Source of the DNA: CATQHL01 sp965242895
GTDB taxonomy: Bacteria; Actinomycetota; Acidimicrobiia; Acidimicrobiales; CATQHL01
Direction: 5' to 3'
Length of the DNA stretch: 64,000 nt
Assembly: GCA_965242895.1 (NCBI GenBank)
Contig: OZ251507.1
Coordinates: 558,001 to 622,000 of the forward strand
Shown here piece by piece: positions 48,692 to 57,195 of this stretch (the stretch's first letter is position 1; each line of letters begins with the position of its first letter). The position numbers and the translations under genes are program-made. The notes below the pieces were generated by a model. It was not told the origin of the DNA and made no database searches. It saw only the letters and a program-made list of their open reading frames with translations.

Positions 48692-51142
48692 GTGAAGCGC
48701 AGAATACGGTTCCCGTTGTTTGCAGCAGCGGCCGCGCTGGCAGCATCGTGCGGCGGGGGTGTCGCCCCCTCTGCGGAGGGTGCTCTGCCTGATGCTCCGT
48801 CGCCTGTTCCCCCTCCTCTGAGGGCTCCCGCTCCACCGCCTCCCACAACGGGGGTGTCTGTTGAGACGACTGTGAGCGTGGGGGCGCCTGTTACCAGAGG
48901 TGCTGTTGCGGCCACAACGACATCCACGACGACGACGACTACTACTACTCCCCCTAGCACTACGACTTCTGTTGTTGTTGCTGTTACTTCGACGACTGTT
49001 GTAACGACGACTACAACTGAGGCGCCGCCTGTGACAACGACTACTAGTGTTCCCGAGATTTGGGAATATTTTAAGTTGGAGGATGGGACTATTGTTTCCG
49101 CTGATGGGACTATTGTTTCTGATGAGGAGTACAGGACTATTGCTTCCTCAAAAGAGTACGTCCCTGTGCGTATTTTACCGGTTCCTGTGCTGCCTGCTTC
49201 GGCTTCGGAACTCCGAGGGCGTGACCTCAGCGCAGGTTTCAATTATTCATGCGGTTTACGTTCACCGAACAATTCTGTGGAGTGCTGGTACTGGGGAGAG
49301 CCTTACCGGTATCGGGAGTACTATGATTACGAGTATCGGGAGTACTATGATCTGGAAGGGGATTTCTACGACGGTTGGGGGGAGCCTTCCGTGGAGACCC
49401 CAGAAGGCGCGTTCGCTGTGGTAGACGCGGGCCGTGAGGCTGCCTGCGGTGTACGTCCTACTGGGGAGGTGGAGTGTTGGGGGGCGAACCCGTTAGCAGA
49501 CGTGCCTCCCCCCGAGGGAGAATTCGTCTCGGTGAGTGTAGGGTTAGAGCACGCCTGCGCCATCCGCACAAGTGGTAAAGTGGAATGCTGGGGCACCTCA
49601 CCAGCCAGATCGGGGCCGGTTTACCCCCTCAAGGGGGAGTTCACCTCAATCGCCGCTGCCTATAATTTCATGTGCGGACTGCGCCCGGGCGGGGAGGTGG
49701 AGTGCTGGGGGGTTGGTCATACGAGTTTCGCTGATGAGAAGTTCGCTCCCCCCACGGGGGCGTTCAAGGCGATCAGCGCCGGCGGTGGAGACGTGTGCGG
49801 TTTACGCCCGGAGGGTTCTGTGGAGTGTTGGGGGAACTACGATTTGACGAACGAGGTAGGGAAGTCAGGGAATTGGGCCATTACGTATCTGCAGCCCCCC
49901 GAGGGGGAGTTTGCATCGGTTGTCGTTGGGAAATGGGGAGGGGGGTACGCGTGCGGTTTGAGATCAGACCAGACGGCTGAGTGCTGGAGCAAGGAATGGA
50001 AACGCGGCGGCGAGGACGTGGACGGCCCCCCGGAGGGGGAAAAGTTCATCCGGTTGGGCGTAGGACGGGAGACGGCGTGCGGCGTGCGCGTTGACAACAC
50101 TCTGCTCTGCTGGCACTCACGGTCGGAGAACAACGATCGCTTGCTCCCGCTTGAGGAGTTTAATTTAAGTGGGGAGGTTCTCAGTTATGAATTTGGGGAT
50201 AGTGGGGCTAGGTGCGTGTTGTTCTTAGACGGGACAGTGCAGTGTTTCGGCGGCCCCTTGGGGGAGGCGGCGGTCCCGCCTGGAGTGTTCACTTCGGTGA
50301 GCGTGGGATCTTCTAGCGTGGGGGTTGACGCTCACGCGTGCGGGCTGCGCCCGTCGGGCGTGGTGGAGTGTTGGGGGTCGGATGATTTCGGTGAAGCCAC
50401 CCCCCCGGAGGGAGTGTTCACTCAGGTGGTCGCTTCGGTTGATTTCTCCTGCGGCCTGCGCCCCACCGGGGAAGTAGAATGCTGGGGGGGTGGCAGTGCG
50501 GGGAGGCATAGTAAGGTGGTGGCCCCGCGGGAGAAGTTAGTGTTCGTGGACGCCGGCTGGGGAGGCAACGACGGCCCCTGGCCTTTCGAAGACTGGGATA
50601 TGAATAATTACCCTAACTTAAGTGGTTGGCACGACTGGGGTTACTCCTGCGGCCTGCGCGAGAACGGTTCCCTGCTCTGCTGGGGGAACGGCAGCCGCCT
50701 CAGAGAGAACGACTTATACTACGGGGAGGGGCCTATCCTGTCCCCGCCGGAGGGAGTGTTCGTGGACGTAGGAGTAGGCAAACACCAAGCCTGCGCCTTA
50801 CGAAATAACTTCAGGGCGGAGTGCTGGGGACTCTATGGAAACTACGTTTACGGAGAAAAAGCCGGCCAGAATCACCGGTTCGTCTCTTTAGAAGTAGGAG
50901 GATGGTTCGCCTGCGGGCTGCTTTCCGGCGGGCAAATCAGATGCTGGAACTTGCGGACACAGGCACCGGTCTTACCCCCATGGGTTGACAGCTACGGGAG
51001 CGAGAGAACGTACTCTTTGATCAGCGCAGGATACTTCCACGTCTGCGGTTACCGCAAACACGGAAGTTTAGAAATGAGTTTCAACATCCCAGGCTCAGAC
51101 TGCTGGGGGCCCCCAATAACCCGAGACATGCGAAACCAGTAA
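48692..51142 (+). CDS. RCC1-like repeat lipoprotein, copy 2
   Basis: Paralogue of the gene at 45864 with the same plan: signal peptide KRRIRFPLFAAAAALAASC, a Thr-rich linker (different in length and sequence), then CGLRP-x-GEVECWG repeats. The first two thirds have diverged clearly from copy 1, with changed repeats and small indels, while the last 640 bases are almost identical (KSGQSHRF versus KAGQNHRF and the final three residues being the main protein changes). GTG start with GAGG upstream, as in copy 1. Surface-anchored by inference. Confidence 0.85.
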   Translation: MKRRIRFPLFAAAAALAASCGGGVAPSAEGALPDAPSPVPPPLRAPAPPPPTTGVSVETTVSVGAPVTRGAVAATTTSTTTTTTTTPPSTTTSVVVAVTSTTVVTTTTTEAPPVTTTTSVPEIWEYFKLEDGTIVSADGTIVSDEEYRTIASSKEYVPVRILPVPVLPASASELRGRDLSAGFNYSCGLRSPNNSVECWYWGEPYRYREYYDYEYREYYDLEGDFYDGWGEPSVETPEGAFAVVDAGREAACGVRPTGEVECWGANPLADVPPPEGEFVSVSVGLEHACAIRTSGKVECWGTSPARSGPVYPLKGEFTSIAAAYNFMCGLRPGGEVECWGVGHTSFADEKFAPPTGAFKAISAGGGDVCGLRPEGSVECWGNYDLTNEVGKSGNWAITYLQPPEGEFASVVVGKWGGGYACGLRSDQTAECWSKEWKRGGEDVDGPPEGEKFIRLGVGRETACGVRVDNTLLCWHSRSENNDRLLPLEEFNLSGEVLSYEFGDSGARCVLFLDGTVQCFGGPLGEAAVPPGVFTSVSVGSSSVGVDAHACGLRPSGVVECWGSDDFGEATPPEGVFTQVVASVDFSCGLRPTGEVECWGGGSAGRHSKVVAPREKLVFVDAGWGGNDGPWPFEDWDMNNYPNLSGWHDWGYSCGLRENGSLLCWGNGSRLRENDLYYGEGPILSPPEGVFVDVGVGKHQACALRNNFRAECWGLYGNYVYGEKAGQNHRFVSLEVGGWFACGLLSGGQIRCWNLRTQAPVLPPWVDSYGSERTYSLISAGYFHVCGYRKHGSLEMSFNIPGSDCWGPPITRDMRNQ

Positions 51143-51223
51143 CAGACACGACCCCCAACCGGAACCCCAGAACTCATCCGGGGCGGAACCCCCGGAGCTT
51201 AGCCCAACCGGAACCCTCGGAAC

Positions 51224-51242
51224 CCTCGGGGCTTCGCCGAGG
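51224..51242 (+). terminator. Possible hairpin terminator after the RCC1 genes
   Basis: Stem cctcgg/ccgagg around a 7-base loop, 82 bases after the stop of the second RCC1 gene, without a T run. The 158-base gap also has short ggaaccctcgg repeats and no gene. Confidence 0.35.
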
Positions 51243-51300
51243 TGGAGCCCCAGAGCCCTCGCCGCGGGGGGTGGTGCGTTCGGGCTGGAGGCAGAAGTGA

Positions 51301-52263
51301 TCAGTCAGGAGGGGGAAGAGGGCGGCCATCGGCCATGGCGCGGCGGAACCATTCGACGCTTTCTGCCACCGCCTCGGCCAGAGGCGTGTACGACACCGAC
51401 GGCAGCCGTTCCCTGAGACCGGAGTCGTCAAGCCCGTGCGGGAGGGCGATCTGCTCGCTGCCGTGGGTGATCAGCGCTGATCCTGTAGCCTCGCCGACAG
51501 CCTCGACGAACTCCGCAACGGATACGATGCTGCCAGCGATGTTGTAGACGTCGCAGCCTCCCGGTTCGCAGCGCACCGCTGCGAGGATGATCTTCGCAAC
51601 GTCAGGAGCGTACTGGAAGCCCAGCATGCCGCCGTAGGGAATGTGAAACGGGAGACCTCGCACGGCGGCCAGCATCGCCTGCGTGGGGTAGGAAGTGAGA
51701 CCCTGGTCGCGACCTGGCCCGAACACGGTGTGCGGGCGCAGTCCGACGCTGGGGATCTGGTTCTCGTTCCAGTAGACGGCGGCCGTGTCTTCGTTGGCCA
51801 CCTTGTATACGCCGTAGTGAGTGTTGGGCAGGCGAACCTCGTCTTCGGCGAGGACGTCGCTCTCGTAGTTGTCGGGATGGCCGAAGACCGCAACGCTGCT
51901 GGTGTAGACGAGGTTGGAGACGCCGTTGGCGCGTGCGGCCTCGAATGCGTTGACCGTGCCAAGCACATTGACGGCCGCCCCAACCGACGGGTCGGCCCGG
52001 CAGAAGGGGATCTGCAACGCTCCGAGATGCACAACGTGAGTGGAGCCTTCCGCCGCCTCTAGAACCTCGTCGAGAACCCTGAGGTCGCCTACTATCCGCC
52101 TGCCGAAGTCGGCGTCCTCGGGGTCGAGCATCAGACGAAGTCGGCTCTCGTCCGGGCTCAGGTCGAAGAGCGTCACTTCCACTCCGTCTGACGCCAGTTG
52201 GCGAACCACCCAGGAACCCAGGCAGCCCACTGCGCCTGTCACCAGGAACCGTTCTTCGTTCAT
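51301..52263 (-). CDS. NAD-dependent epimerase/dehydratase (extended SDR)
   Basis: Rossmann-fold extended short-chain dehydrogenase. The cofactor motif is LVTGAVGCLGSWVVRQL, the catalytic YxxxK is THYGVYKVANE, and SSVAVFG supplies the Ser. RPHTVFGPGRDQGLT follows. It resembles sugar-nucleotide epimerases; the substrate is unknown. The ATG at 52263 is preferred (GGAGG five bases upstream) over GTG six bases earlier. The FAH-family gene lies upstream on the same strand with a 71-base gap. Confidence 0.9.
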   Translation of the reverse strand: MNEERFLVTGAVGCLGSWVVRQLASDGVEVTLFDLSPDESRLRLMLDPEDADFGRRIVGDLRVLDEVLEAAEGSTHVVHLGALQIPFCRADPSVGAAVNVLGTVNAFEAARANGVSNLVYTSSVAVFGHPDNYESDVLAEDEVRLPNTHYGVYKVANEDTAAVYWNENQIPSVGLRPHTVFGPGRDQGLTSYPTQAMLAAVRGLPFHIPYGGMLGFQYAPDVAKIILAAVRCEPGGCDVYNIAGSIVSVAEFVEAVGEATGSALITHGSEQIALPHGLDDSGLRERLPSVSYTPLAEAVAESVEWFRRAMADGRPLPPPD

Positions 52264-52334
52264 TTTCACCTCCGAGTTTGAGTTTTTCTGAGTTTGAGCG
52301 GGCGACGAGCGGCGAGCGCCTCAGCCTAGCGGCC

Positions 52335-53261
52335 TCACCTGCAGCGGTTTCGTATCTCGCCCACGCCTTCGATGGACGAGACGATCTCGTCGCCTGGCTG
52401 GAGGAACTGGGGGGGGTTCATCCCCATGCCTACGCCCGAAGGGGTTCCCGTAAAGATGAGGTCGCCCGCCCGCAACTCGCAGATGGAAGACAGGAAGGAA
52501 ATCAGTCTCGGGATCTTGTGGATCATCAGACTGGTGCGGGCGTCCTGCACAAACTGGCCGTTGCGCTCGCACCGAATGGCGAGATCCCAAGGGTCTCTTG
52601 GCTTGTCGGTGGGCAGCACTAACTCGTCGAGGGTCACTACCGCCGGCCCTAGCGGTGAGAAGTTTGGATGCGACTTGGACAGGTTGAACTGAGGCCGCTC
52701 CCCCGCCATCTGGCTTACCCGTTCGCTGACGTCCTGGCCGACACTGAAGCCTGCTATGTGCTTGACGGCTTCAGCCTCTTGGATGTTGCGAGCAGTGCGT
52801 CCTATCACCACGACCAGTTCCACCTCCCAGTCGCATTTTCCCTCTACCAGCGGGATCTCGGCGCTCGGGCCGGCTAGGGAAGACTGGTACTTCGTGAACA
52901 CCAGAGGGGTTTCGGGCAGATCGTGGCTGGTCTCGCTGGCGTGATCGGCGTAGTTGAGTCCTATGGCGAAGACCTGGCTTGGACGAGGGACTGGGCAGTC
53001 CAGCTGCTCGTAAGTGAACGGCTCGGCGTTCGCCGAATCGCATCCGGCAGCCCAGTCGACGAAGCCCCCCCAGTCGTCGAAGGGGCTCATCGGGTCGGGG
53101 CCGAAGCGTCCGCCCGAAGCCCGTGCGACGTCCAGAGCGGCGTAGCAGTCGGTCGGCTCTCCGGCGTCTGTATAAGCCCATACGCCTTCGAGCAGACGCA
53201 ACGGCAGGGAAGGGTCGTTGAAAATCAGCGATGCGCGCTGTTCGATTACTCCGTACTTCAT
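52335..53261 (-). CDS. Fumarylacetoacetate hydrolase (FAH) family protein
   Basis: Member of the FAH superfamily, which includes hydrolases, isomerases and decarboxylases of 2-oxo acids. Visible are FAIGLNYADHASE, DWEVELVVVIGR (metal-binding Glu residues), GFSVGQDVSERVSQ and the C-terminal GDLIFTGTPSGVGMG. 308 residues. Together with the downstream epimerase/dehydrogenase it may act in a sugar-acid degradation route, by analogy with lactonate pathways; this is inference. The ATG lies 20 bases before the AT-rich intergenic region. Confidence 0.9.
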   Translation of the reverse strand: MKYGVIEQRASLIFNDPSLPLRLLEGVWAYTDAGEPTDCYAALDVARASGGRFGPDPMSPFDDWGGFVDWAAGCDSANAEPFTYEQLDCPVPRPSQVFAIGLNYADHASETSHDLPETPLVFTKYQSSLAGPSAEIPLVEGKCDWEVELVVVIGRTARNIQEAEAVKHIAGFSVGQDVSERVSQMAGERPQFNLSKSHPNFSPLGPAVVTLDELVLPTDKPRDPWDLAIRCERNGQFVQDARTSLMIHKIPRLISFLSSICELRAGDLIFTGTPSGVGMGMNPPQFLQPGDEIVSSIEGVGEIRNRCR

Positions 53262-53369
53262 ACCAATTGTCTAGCAAACTTGAGACTGAATCATCTGCCA
53301 TCGACGTTCCGATCTGCGCCTTGCTGCTAGAGGGATGCGGGCGGAGGCTCTGTCTTCTCCTCTCGTGAA

Positions 53370-53390
53370 GAGCGCCAGCAGCAGGCGCTC
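53370..53390. terminator. Hairpin in the FAH/HTH intergenic region
   Basis: A perfect 7-base stem gagcgcc/ggcgctc with an agcagca loop, followed by an imperfect repeat of the same sequence (agcaccaccagcagacgctc). It sits in the 320-base gap between divergent genes, which otherwise shows only AT-rich DNA (53430-53480) likely to contain promoters. Confidence 0.35.
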
Positions 53391-53581
53391 GAGCACCACC
53401 AGCAGACGCTCGCCGTCAAGCTTTTCCCCAAGAATTCATACTTTCAACACGAAATACCCAACTTTCCTGTGTAAAGACTGAGAACTGATTGAGAGCCAGG
53501 CGGAGAATTTGAGACGCAAGCCGCGGTTCGGCGGGCAACCCCGTCGGACACGTCGGAACGTCAAGAATACAAGGAGGACAC

Positions 53582-53818
53582 GTGTCACTCATCTGTGTAA
53601 ATACTTATGCATCCGCCGCCGATTCCGTGGGTTCCTACGATCTCGGCGCCCTGCGTCTCATCGACGCCGCCGAAGCATGCGCCCGACTCGACGCAGACGA
53701 CGACGAACTGCTAAGGATGGTTAACGAAGGTCTGATTCCCGCTTATCAGATAGGAGACTACATCCGCCTCAGCGCCGCCCACGTGGACAAACTGGCTGAA
53801 GACATTCATCAGGACTGA
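53582..53818 (+). CDS. Small excisionase/MerR-like helix-turn-helix protein
   Basis: A 78-residue protein. LRLIDAAEACARLDADDDEL and LLRMVNEGLIPAYQIGDYIR match the winged-helix HTH_17/excisionase pattern (helix-turn-helix, then a wing around the Gly and Arg). GTG start with AAGGAGG six bases upstream. No integrase or phage gene is near, so it is more likely a stand-alone regulator. The end overlaps gatB by 10 bases, tail to tail. Confidence 0.75.
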   Translation: MSLICVNTYASAADSVGSYDLGALRLIDAAEACARLDADDDELLRMVNEGLIPAYQIGDYIRLSAAHVDKLAEDIHQD

Positions 53819-55404
53819 GTGCGTGCGATCAGCAGTTCGGCAACGGCCCTGCCGTCGGCCTGCCCTTTAGTCCGACGCATCACCCCGCCGGTAAAGAAGC
53901 CCTGGAGTTTCTTGCGCTCCTTTGCGTCCCCTTCCTCGAAGCGGCGCCACTCCTCGGGGTGCTCGGCGATGAGATCGTCTAGTATGTTCTCTAGCCGAGC
54001 CGAGGAAACGGCTTCGAAACCGGCGGCGGCCGCCACTTGGGCAGGGGAAGCGCCGCTGGCCGCCATTTCCTTCAAGACCACCTTGACCTGGTTGGAAGTG
54101 AGTTCCCCTCGATCTTCCATGGCGATCAGTTCGGCGAAAGCTTCTGGAGTCATCCGCCCGACGCCGTCAGCGAGGTTGTGCTCGAGGTGCTTCAGGACGG
54201 ACGAAGAGCGGGCGCCGGCTGCAATGGCCGCCAATGCAAGTTCGTCCTGGCCGCGCTCGACAACGACAGCGACCGAAGAGGCGTCACTTCCGGCGGCGGC
54301 GACCAGCTTCTGCCTGCGGATGCGCGGCAGTTCGGGCAGGGCAGCTCTTATGCTCTCCACCCAGTTCGGATCTGGGCGGAGCGGCACCAGATCGGGCTCG
54401 GGAAAGTAGCGGTAGTCGGTGGCCTCCTCCTTGCTGCGGAGCGTGAGGGTGCGTCCGGCTGCTTCGTTCCAGTGGCGCGTCTCCTGGGAAACCTGACTGC
54501 CGGCGCTCAAGATATCGATCTGCCGCTGCGCCTCATATTCGATGGCGCGCCCTAGCGAGCGCAGGGAGTTCATATTCTTGATCTCGCAGCGGATGCCCAA
54601 CTCGGGATCACCCTTGCGGCGAACCGAGACGTTGGCGTCCACCCGCAAGGAACCCTCCTCCATCTTCCCGTCGGAAGCACCCACCGCAAGGAGGTTGGAG
54701 CGCAGCTCCGTCACAAACTCACGCGCCTCAGCGGGAGAGCGGATGTCGGGACTGCTGACGATCTCCAAGAGAGGCACGCCGGCTCGGTTGTAGTCCACGA
54801 GGGAGTAATCGGCGTCTTCTATACGACCAGTTCTGCCGCTGTGGGTCGACTTGCCGGTGTCTTCTTCGATGTGCGCTCGGACGATGCCCACGGCCTTACC
54901 GGAGGGCAGCTGCAGGCTTCCTCCGACGCCGATGGGCTTGTCGTACTGGCTGATCTGGTAATTCTTCGGCATGTCGGGATAGAAGTAGTTCTTCCGGGCG
55001 AACTCCGAAGGGCGCACCTCGCAGCCGAGCGTCAGGCAAACCCGAATCGCCAGTTCCACTGCACGTTCGTTCAGCACCGGAAGCGTCCCTGGCAACCCCA
55101 GGCACACCGGATGGACGTTGGCGTTCGGCTCGCCCGCAAAGACATTGGGGCTGGCGCTGAACAGCTTCGTCCTCGTGTTCAACTCTGCGTGAACCTCCAA
55201 ACCGATCACCAACTCCCAACCTGCGGCTTCCGACCCTGCGGCCGGCCCTCCGCCTTCCCGCCCTGCGGCCCACCCTCCGCCTTCCGACCCTCCGGCAGAC
55301 CCTCTGACTGACCCTGCGGCCGACCCTCCGGCAGGCTGCCCCCCATCCCCTGCCGAGGCTTGCGCGACCGGCGCTGACTGGAGGAGGTCGAAGTCCCGGT
55401 TCAC
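53809..55404 (-). CDS. gatB: Glutamyl/aspartyl-tRNA amidotransferase subunit B
   Basis: tRNA-binding kinase subunit of GatCAB, which turns mischarged Glu-tRNA(Gln) or Asp-tRNA(Asn) into the correct form. Conserved: VIGLEVHAELNTRTKLFS, YPDMPKNYQISQYDKP, EEDTGKSTH, DYNRAGVPLLEIV and the YqeY-like tail ending GFFTGGVMRRTKGQADG. The first 63 residues are a Gly/Ala/Ser-rich repeat (GGSAAGSVRGSAGGSEGGG) absent from the family. The GTG start overlaps the gatA stop (GTGA), which argues that this extension is translated. Confidence 0.96.
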   Translation of the reverse strand: MNRDFDLLQSAPVAQASAGDGGQPAGGSAAGSVRGSAGGSEGGGWAAGREGGGPAAGSEAAGWELVIGLEVHAELNTRTKLFSASPNVFAGEPNANVHPVCLGLPGTLPVLNERAVELAIRVCLTLGCEVRPSEFARKNYFYPDMPKNYQISQYDKPIGVGGSLQLPSGKAVGIVRAHIEEDTGKSTHSGRTGRIEDADYSLVDYNRAGVPLLEIVSSPDIRSPAEAREFVTELRSNLLAVGASDGKMEEGSLRVDANVSVRRKGDPELGIRCEIKNMNSLRSLGRAIEYEAQRQIDILSAGSQVSQETRHWNEAAGRTLTLRSKEEATDYRYFPEPDLVPLRPDPNWVESIRAALPELPRIRRQKLVAAAGSDASSVAVVVERGQDELALAAIAAGARSSSVLKHLEHNLADGVGRMTPEAFAELIAMEDRGELTSNQVKVVLKEMAASGASPAQVAAAAGFEAVSSARLENILDDLIAEHPEEWRRFEEGDAKERKKLQGFFTGGVMRRTKGQADGRAVAELLIARTQS

Positions 55405-56819
55405 GCCCGCTCCAAAGCCGCCGCTGCGGCAAACATGTCGGCTTCTCTGAGGGCGGGAGCCAGAATCTGCACCCCCACAGGAAGCCCTCCAGCACCCGTT
55501 CCGAAAGGTATCGAGACAGCCGGATGACCCGCAAGGTTGGACGGAATGGTGCAGACGTCAGAGAAGTACATCTGCATGGGGTCGGCTGTGCGTTCCCCGA
55601 AGGCGAAGGCTACGGACGGCGAAGTCGGTGACAGCAGCACGTCGCAGCGTTCATAGGCGTAGGCGAAATCCCTGATGATCAGCGTCCTGACCTTCTGCGC
55701 TTTGGCGTAGTAGGCGTCGTAATAGCCGGCTGAGAGAGCGAACGTCCCCAGCATGATTCGGCGCTTGACCTCGTCGCCGAAGCCGGCGGTGCGCGTGGCC
55801 GTGTTCATCTGCTCGACGTTTGCGCCCTTGAGCCGAAGGCCGTAGCGCACCCCGTCGTACCTAGCGAGGTTGCTCGACGCCTCGGCAGAGGCGATCAGGT
55901 AGTAGGCGGAGAGAGCGTATGCGACCGACGCAACGCTCACCTCGCACACCTCGGCGCCGGCGTCGGCGAGCGCCCGGGCCGCCGCCTCGACCCTCTCCAC
56001 CACGTCGTGGTCGATTCCGTGGCCAGTCAACTCGGTGATCACGCCCACGCGCAAACCCGACACATCCCTCTGCGTAGCCGCAAGCAGGCTCTCGCACTCC
56101 TCCGGTATGGACGTGGAATCCATGGGGTCGTGAGCGGAGATGATGTCCATGGCCAGGGCTGCGTCGCCGACGTCGCCGGCAAACGGGCCGATCTGATCGA
56201 GGGAGGAAGCGAAAGCGATCAAGCCGTAGCGAGAGACGCGTCCGTAGGTCGGCTTGACTCCGACCACTCCGCACAGGGCTGCAGGCTGACGGATGGAGCC
56301 GCCCGTGTCGCTTCCGAACGCCAGCGGGGTCATGCCTGCCGCCACGGCTGCGGCGCTGCCTCCGGAAGAGCCGCCCGGAACCAGCCGAGTATCGCAGGGG
56401 TTGCGTGTGGGGCCGAACGCCGAGGTCTCGGTGGATGATCCCATGGCGAATTCGTCCATGTTGGTCTTCCCGACCACCACAGCCCCGGCCGAGACGAGCA
56501 GGGAAACGACCGAGGCGTCGTAAGGCGGCAGCCAGCCCTCCAAGATCCTGGAAGAACAGGTGGTGGGCACTCCTGAGGTGCAGATGTTGTCCTTCAGGGC
56601 CACCGGCACGCCCGCAAGGGGGCCTGGATCGTCGCCAGCAGCCACCCGACGATCGATTTCGTCGGCGCGTCGGCGGCTGCGGTCGGCTGTTACTTCGTTG
56701 AAAGCCGCTATCTCGCCGTCGACGTCGGCGATCCGCTGCAGCGTCTCCTCTATCTGCTGGCGCGCCGACTTCTCCCCGCTTCGAACCAGTCGAGCGATCT
56801 CCTGCGCCGTCTTGCTCAC
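55401..56819 (-). CDS. gatA: Glutamyl/aspartyl-tRNA amidotransferase subunit A
   Basis: Amidase-signature subunit that frees ammonia from glutamine. The Ser-cisSer-Lys triad is present: Lys in VPVALKDNICTSG, cis-Ser in GSDTGGSIRQPAA and the nucleophile region PGGSSGGSAAAVAAGM. 472 residues, normal length. GTG start, 19 bases after the gatC stop. Confidence 0.97.
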   Translation of the reverse strand: MSKTAQEIARLVRSGEKSARQQIEETLQRIADVDGEIAAFNEVTADRSRRRADEIDRRVAAGDDPGPLAGVPVALKDNICTSGVPTTCSSRILEGWLPPYDASVVSLLVSAGAVVVGKTNMDEFAMGSSTETSAFGPTRNPCDTRLVPGGSSGGSAAAVAAGMTPLAFGSDTGGSIRQPAALCGVVGVKPTYGRVSRYGLIAFASSLDQIGPFAGDVGDAALAMDIISAHDPMDSTSIPEECESLLAATQRDVSGLRVGVITELTGHGIDHDVVERVEAAARALADAGAEVCEVSVASVAYALSAYYLIASAEASSNLARYDGVRYGLRLKGANVEQMNTATRTAGFGDEVKRRIMLGTFALSAGYYDAYYAKAQKVRTLIIRDFAYAYERCDVLLSPTSPSVAFAFGERTADPMQMYFSDVCTIPSNLAGHPAVSIPFGTGAGGLPVGVQILAPALREADMFAAAAALERA

Positions 56820-56838
56820 CTCAGCCTCCCGCGAAGCC

Positions 56839-57186
56839 CTAGGAGGCTTCCTCGGCGGCGGCAGTGTCGGCGGCGGGACGTTCGGGCCGCCTCAGGATCG
56901 GGGGAACACGAAACTGCCCCTCCTCGGATACTGGTGCCTGCGAAAGCGCCTCTTCGGGCGACAAGGTGGGGGCGGGTTCGTCCTTTCGCATGACGTTGAC
57001 CAGCGGATAGGGGTGAGAGGTGGGCTCCACGTCGTCGGTGTCTAGCGAGTCGATCTCAGAAGCGTGATCCAGCACGTCGCCGAGCTGGGTGGTGAATCGG
57101 TCGAGTTCCTCGTCGCTTAGCTGCAGACGGGCAAGCCTTGCCACGTGGCGGACTTCGGAAAGAGATATCCGTCTCTCGGAATTCAC
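56839..57186 (-). CDS. gatC: Glutamyl/aspartyl-tRNA amidotransferase subunit C
   Basis: Small subunit that holds GatA and GatB together. VRHVARLARLQLSDEELDRF and DVLDHASEIDSLDTDDVEPT, followed by HPYPLVNVMRKDEP, are the family pattern. 115 residues, with a Glu/Ala tail. GTG start ten bases after the pseudokinase stop. Confidence 0.95.
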   Translation of the reverse strand: MNSERRISLSEVRHVARLARLQLSDEELDRFTTQLGDVLDHASEIDSLDTDDVEPTSHPYPLVNVMRKDEPAPTLSPEEALSQAPVSEEGQFRVPPILRRPERPAADTAAAEEAS

Positions 57187-57195
57187 GACCGCACG

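Noticed and set aside
45550..51142. RCC1 duplication mediated by an insertion sequence
   Set aside because: No transposase and no terminal inverted repeats are visible at the borders; simple unequal recombination is enough.
53582..53818. Excisionase of a prophage or integrative element
   Set aside because: Neighbours are ordinary metabolic and gat genes, with no integrase, att repeats or phage genes.
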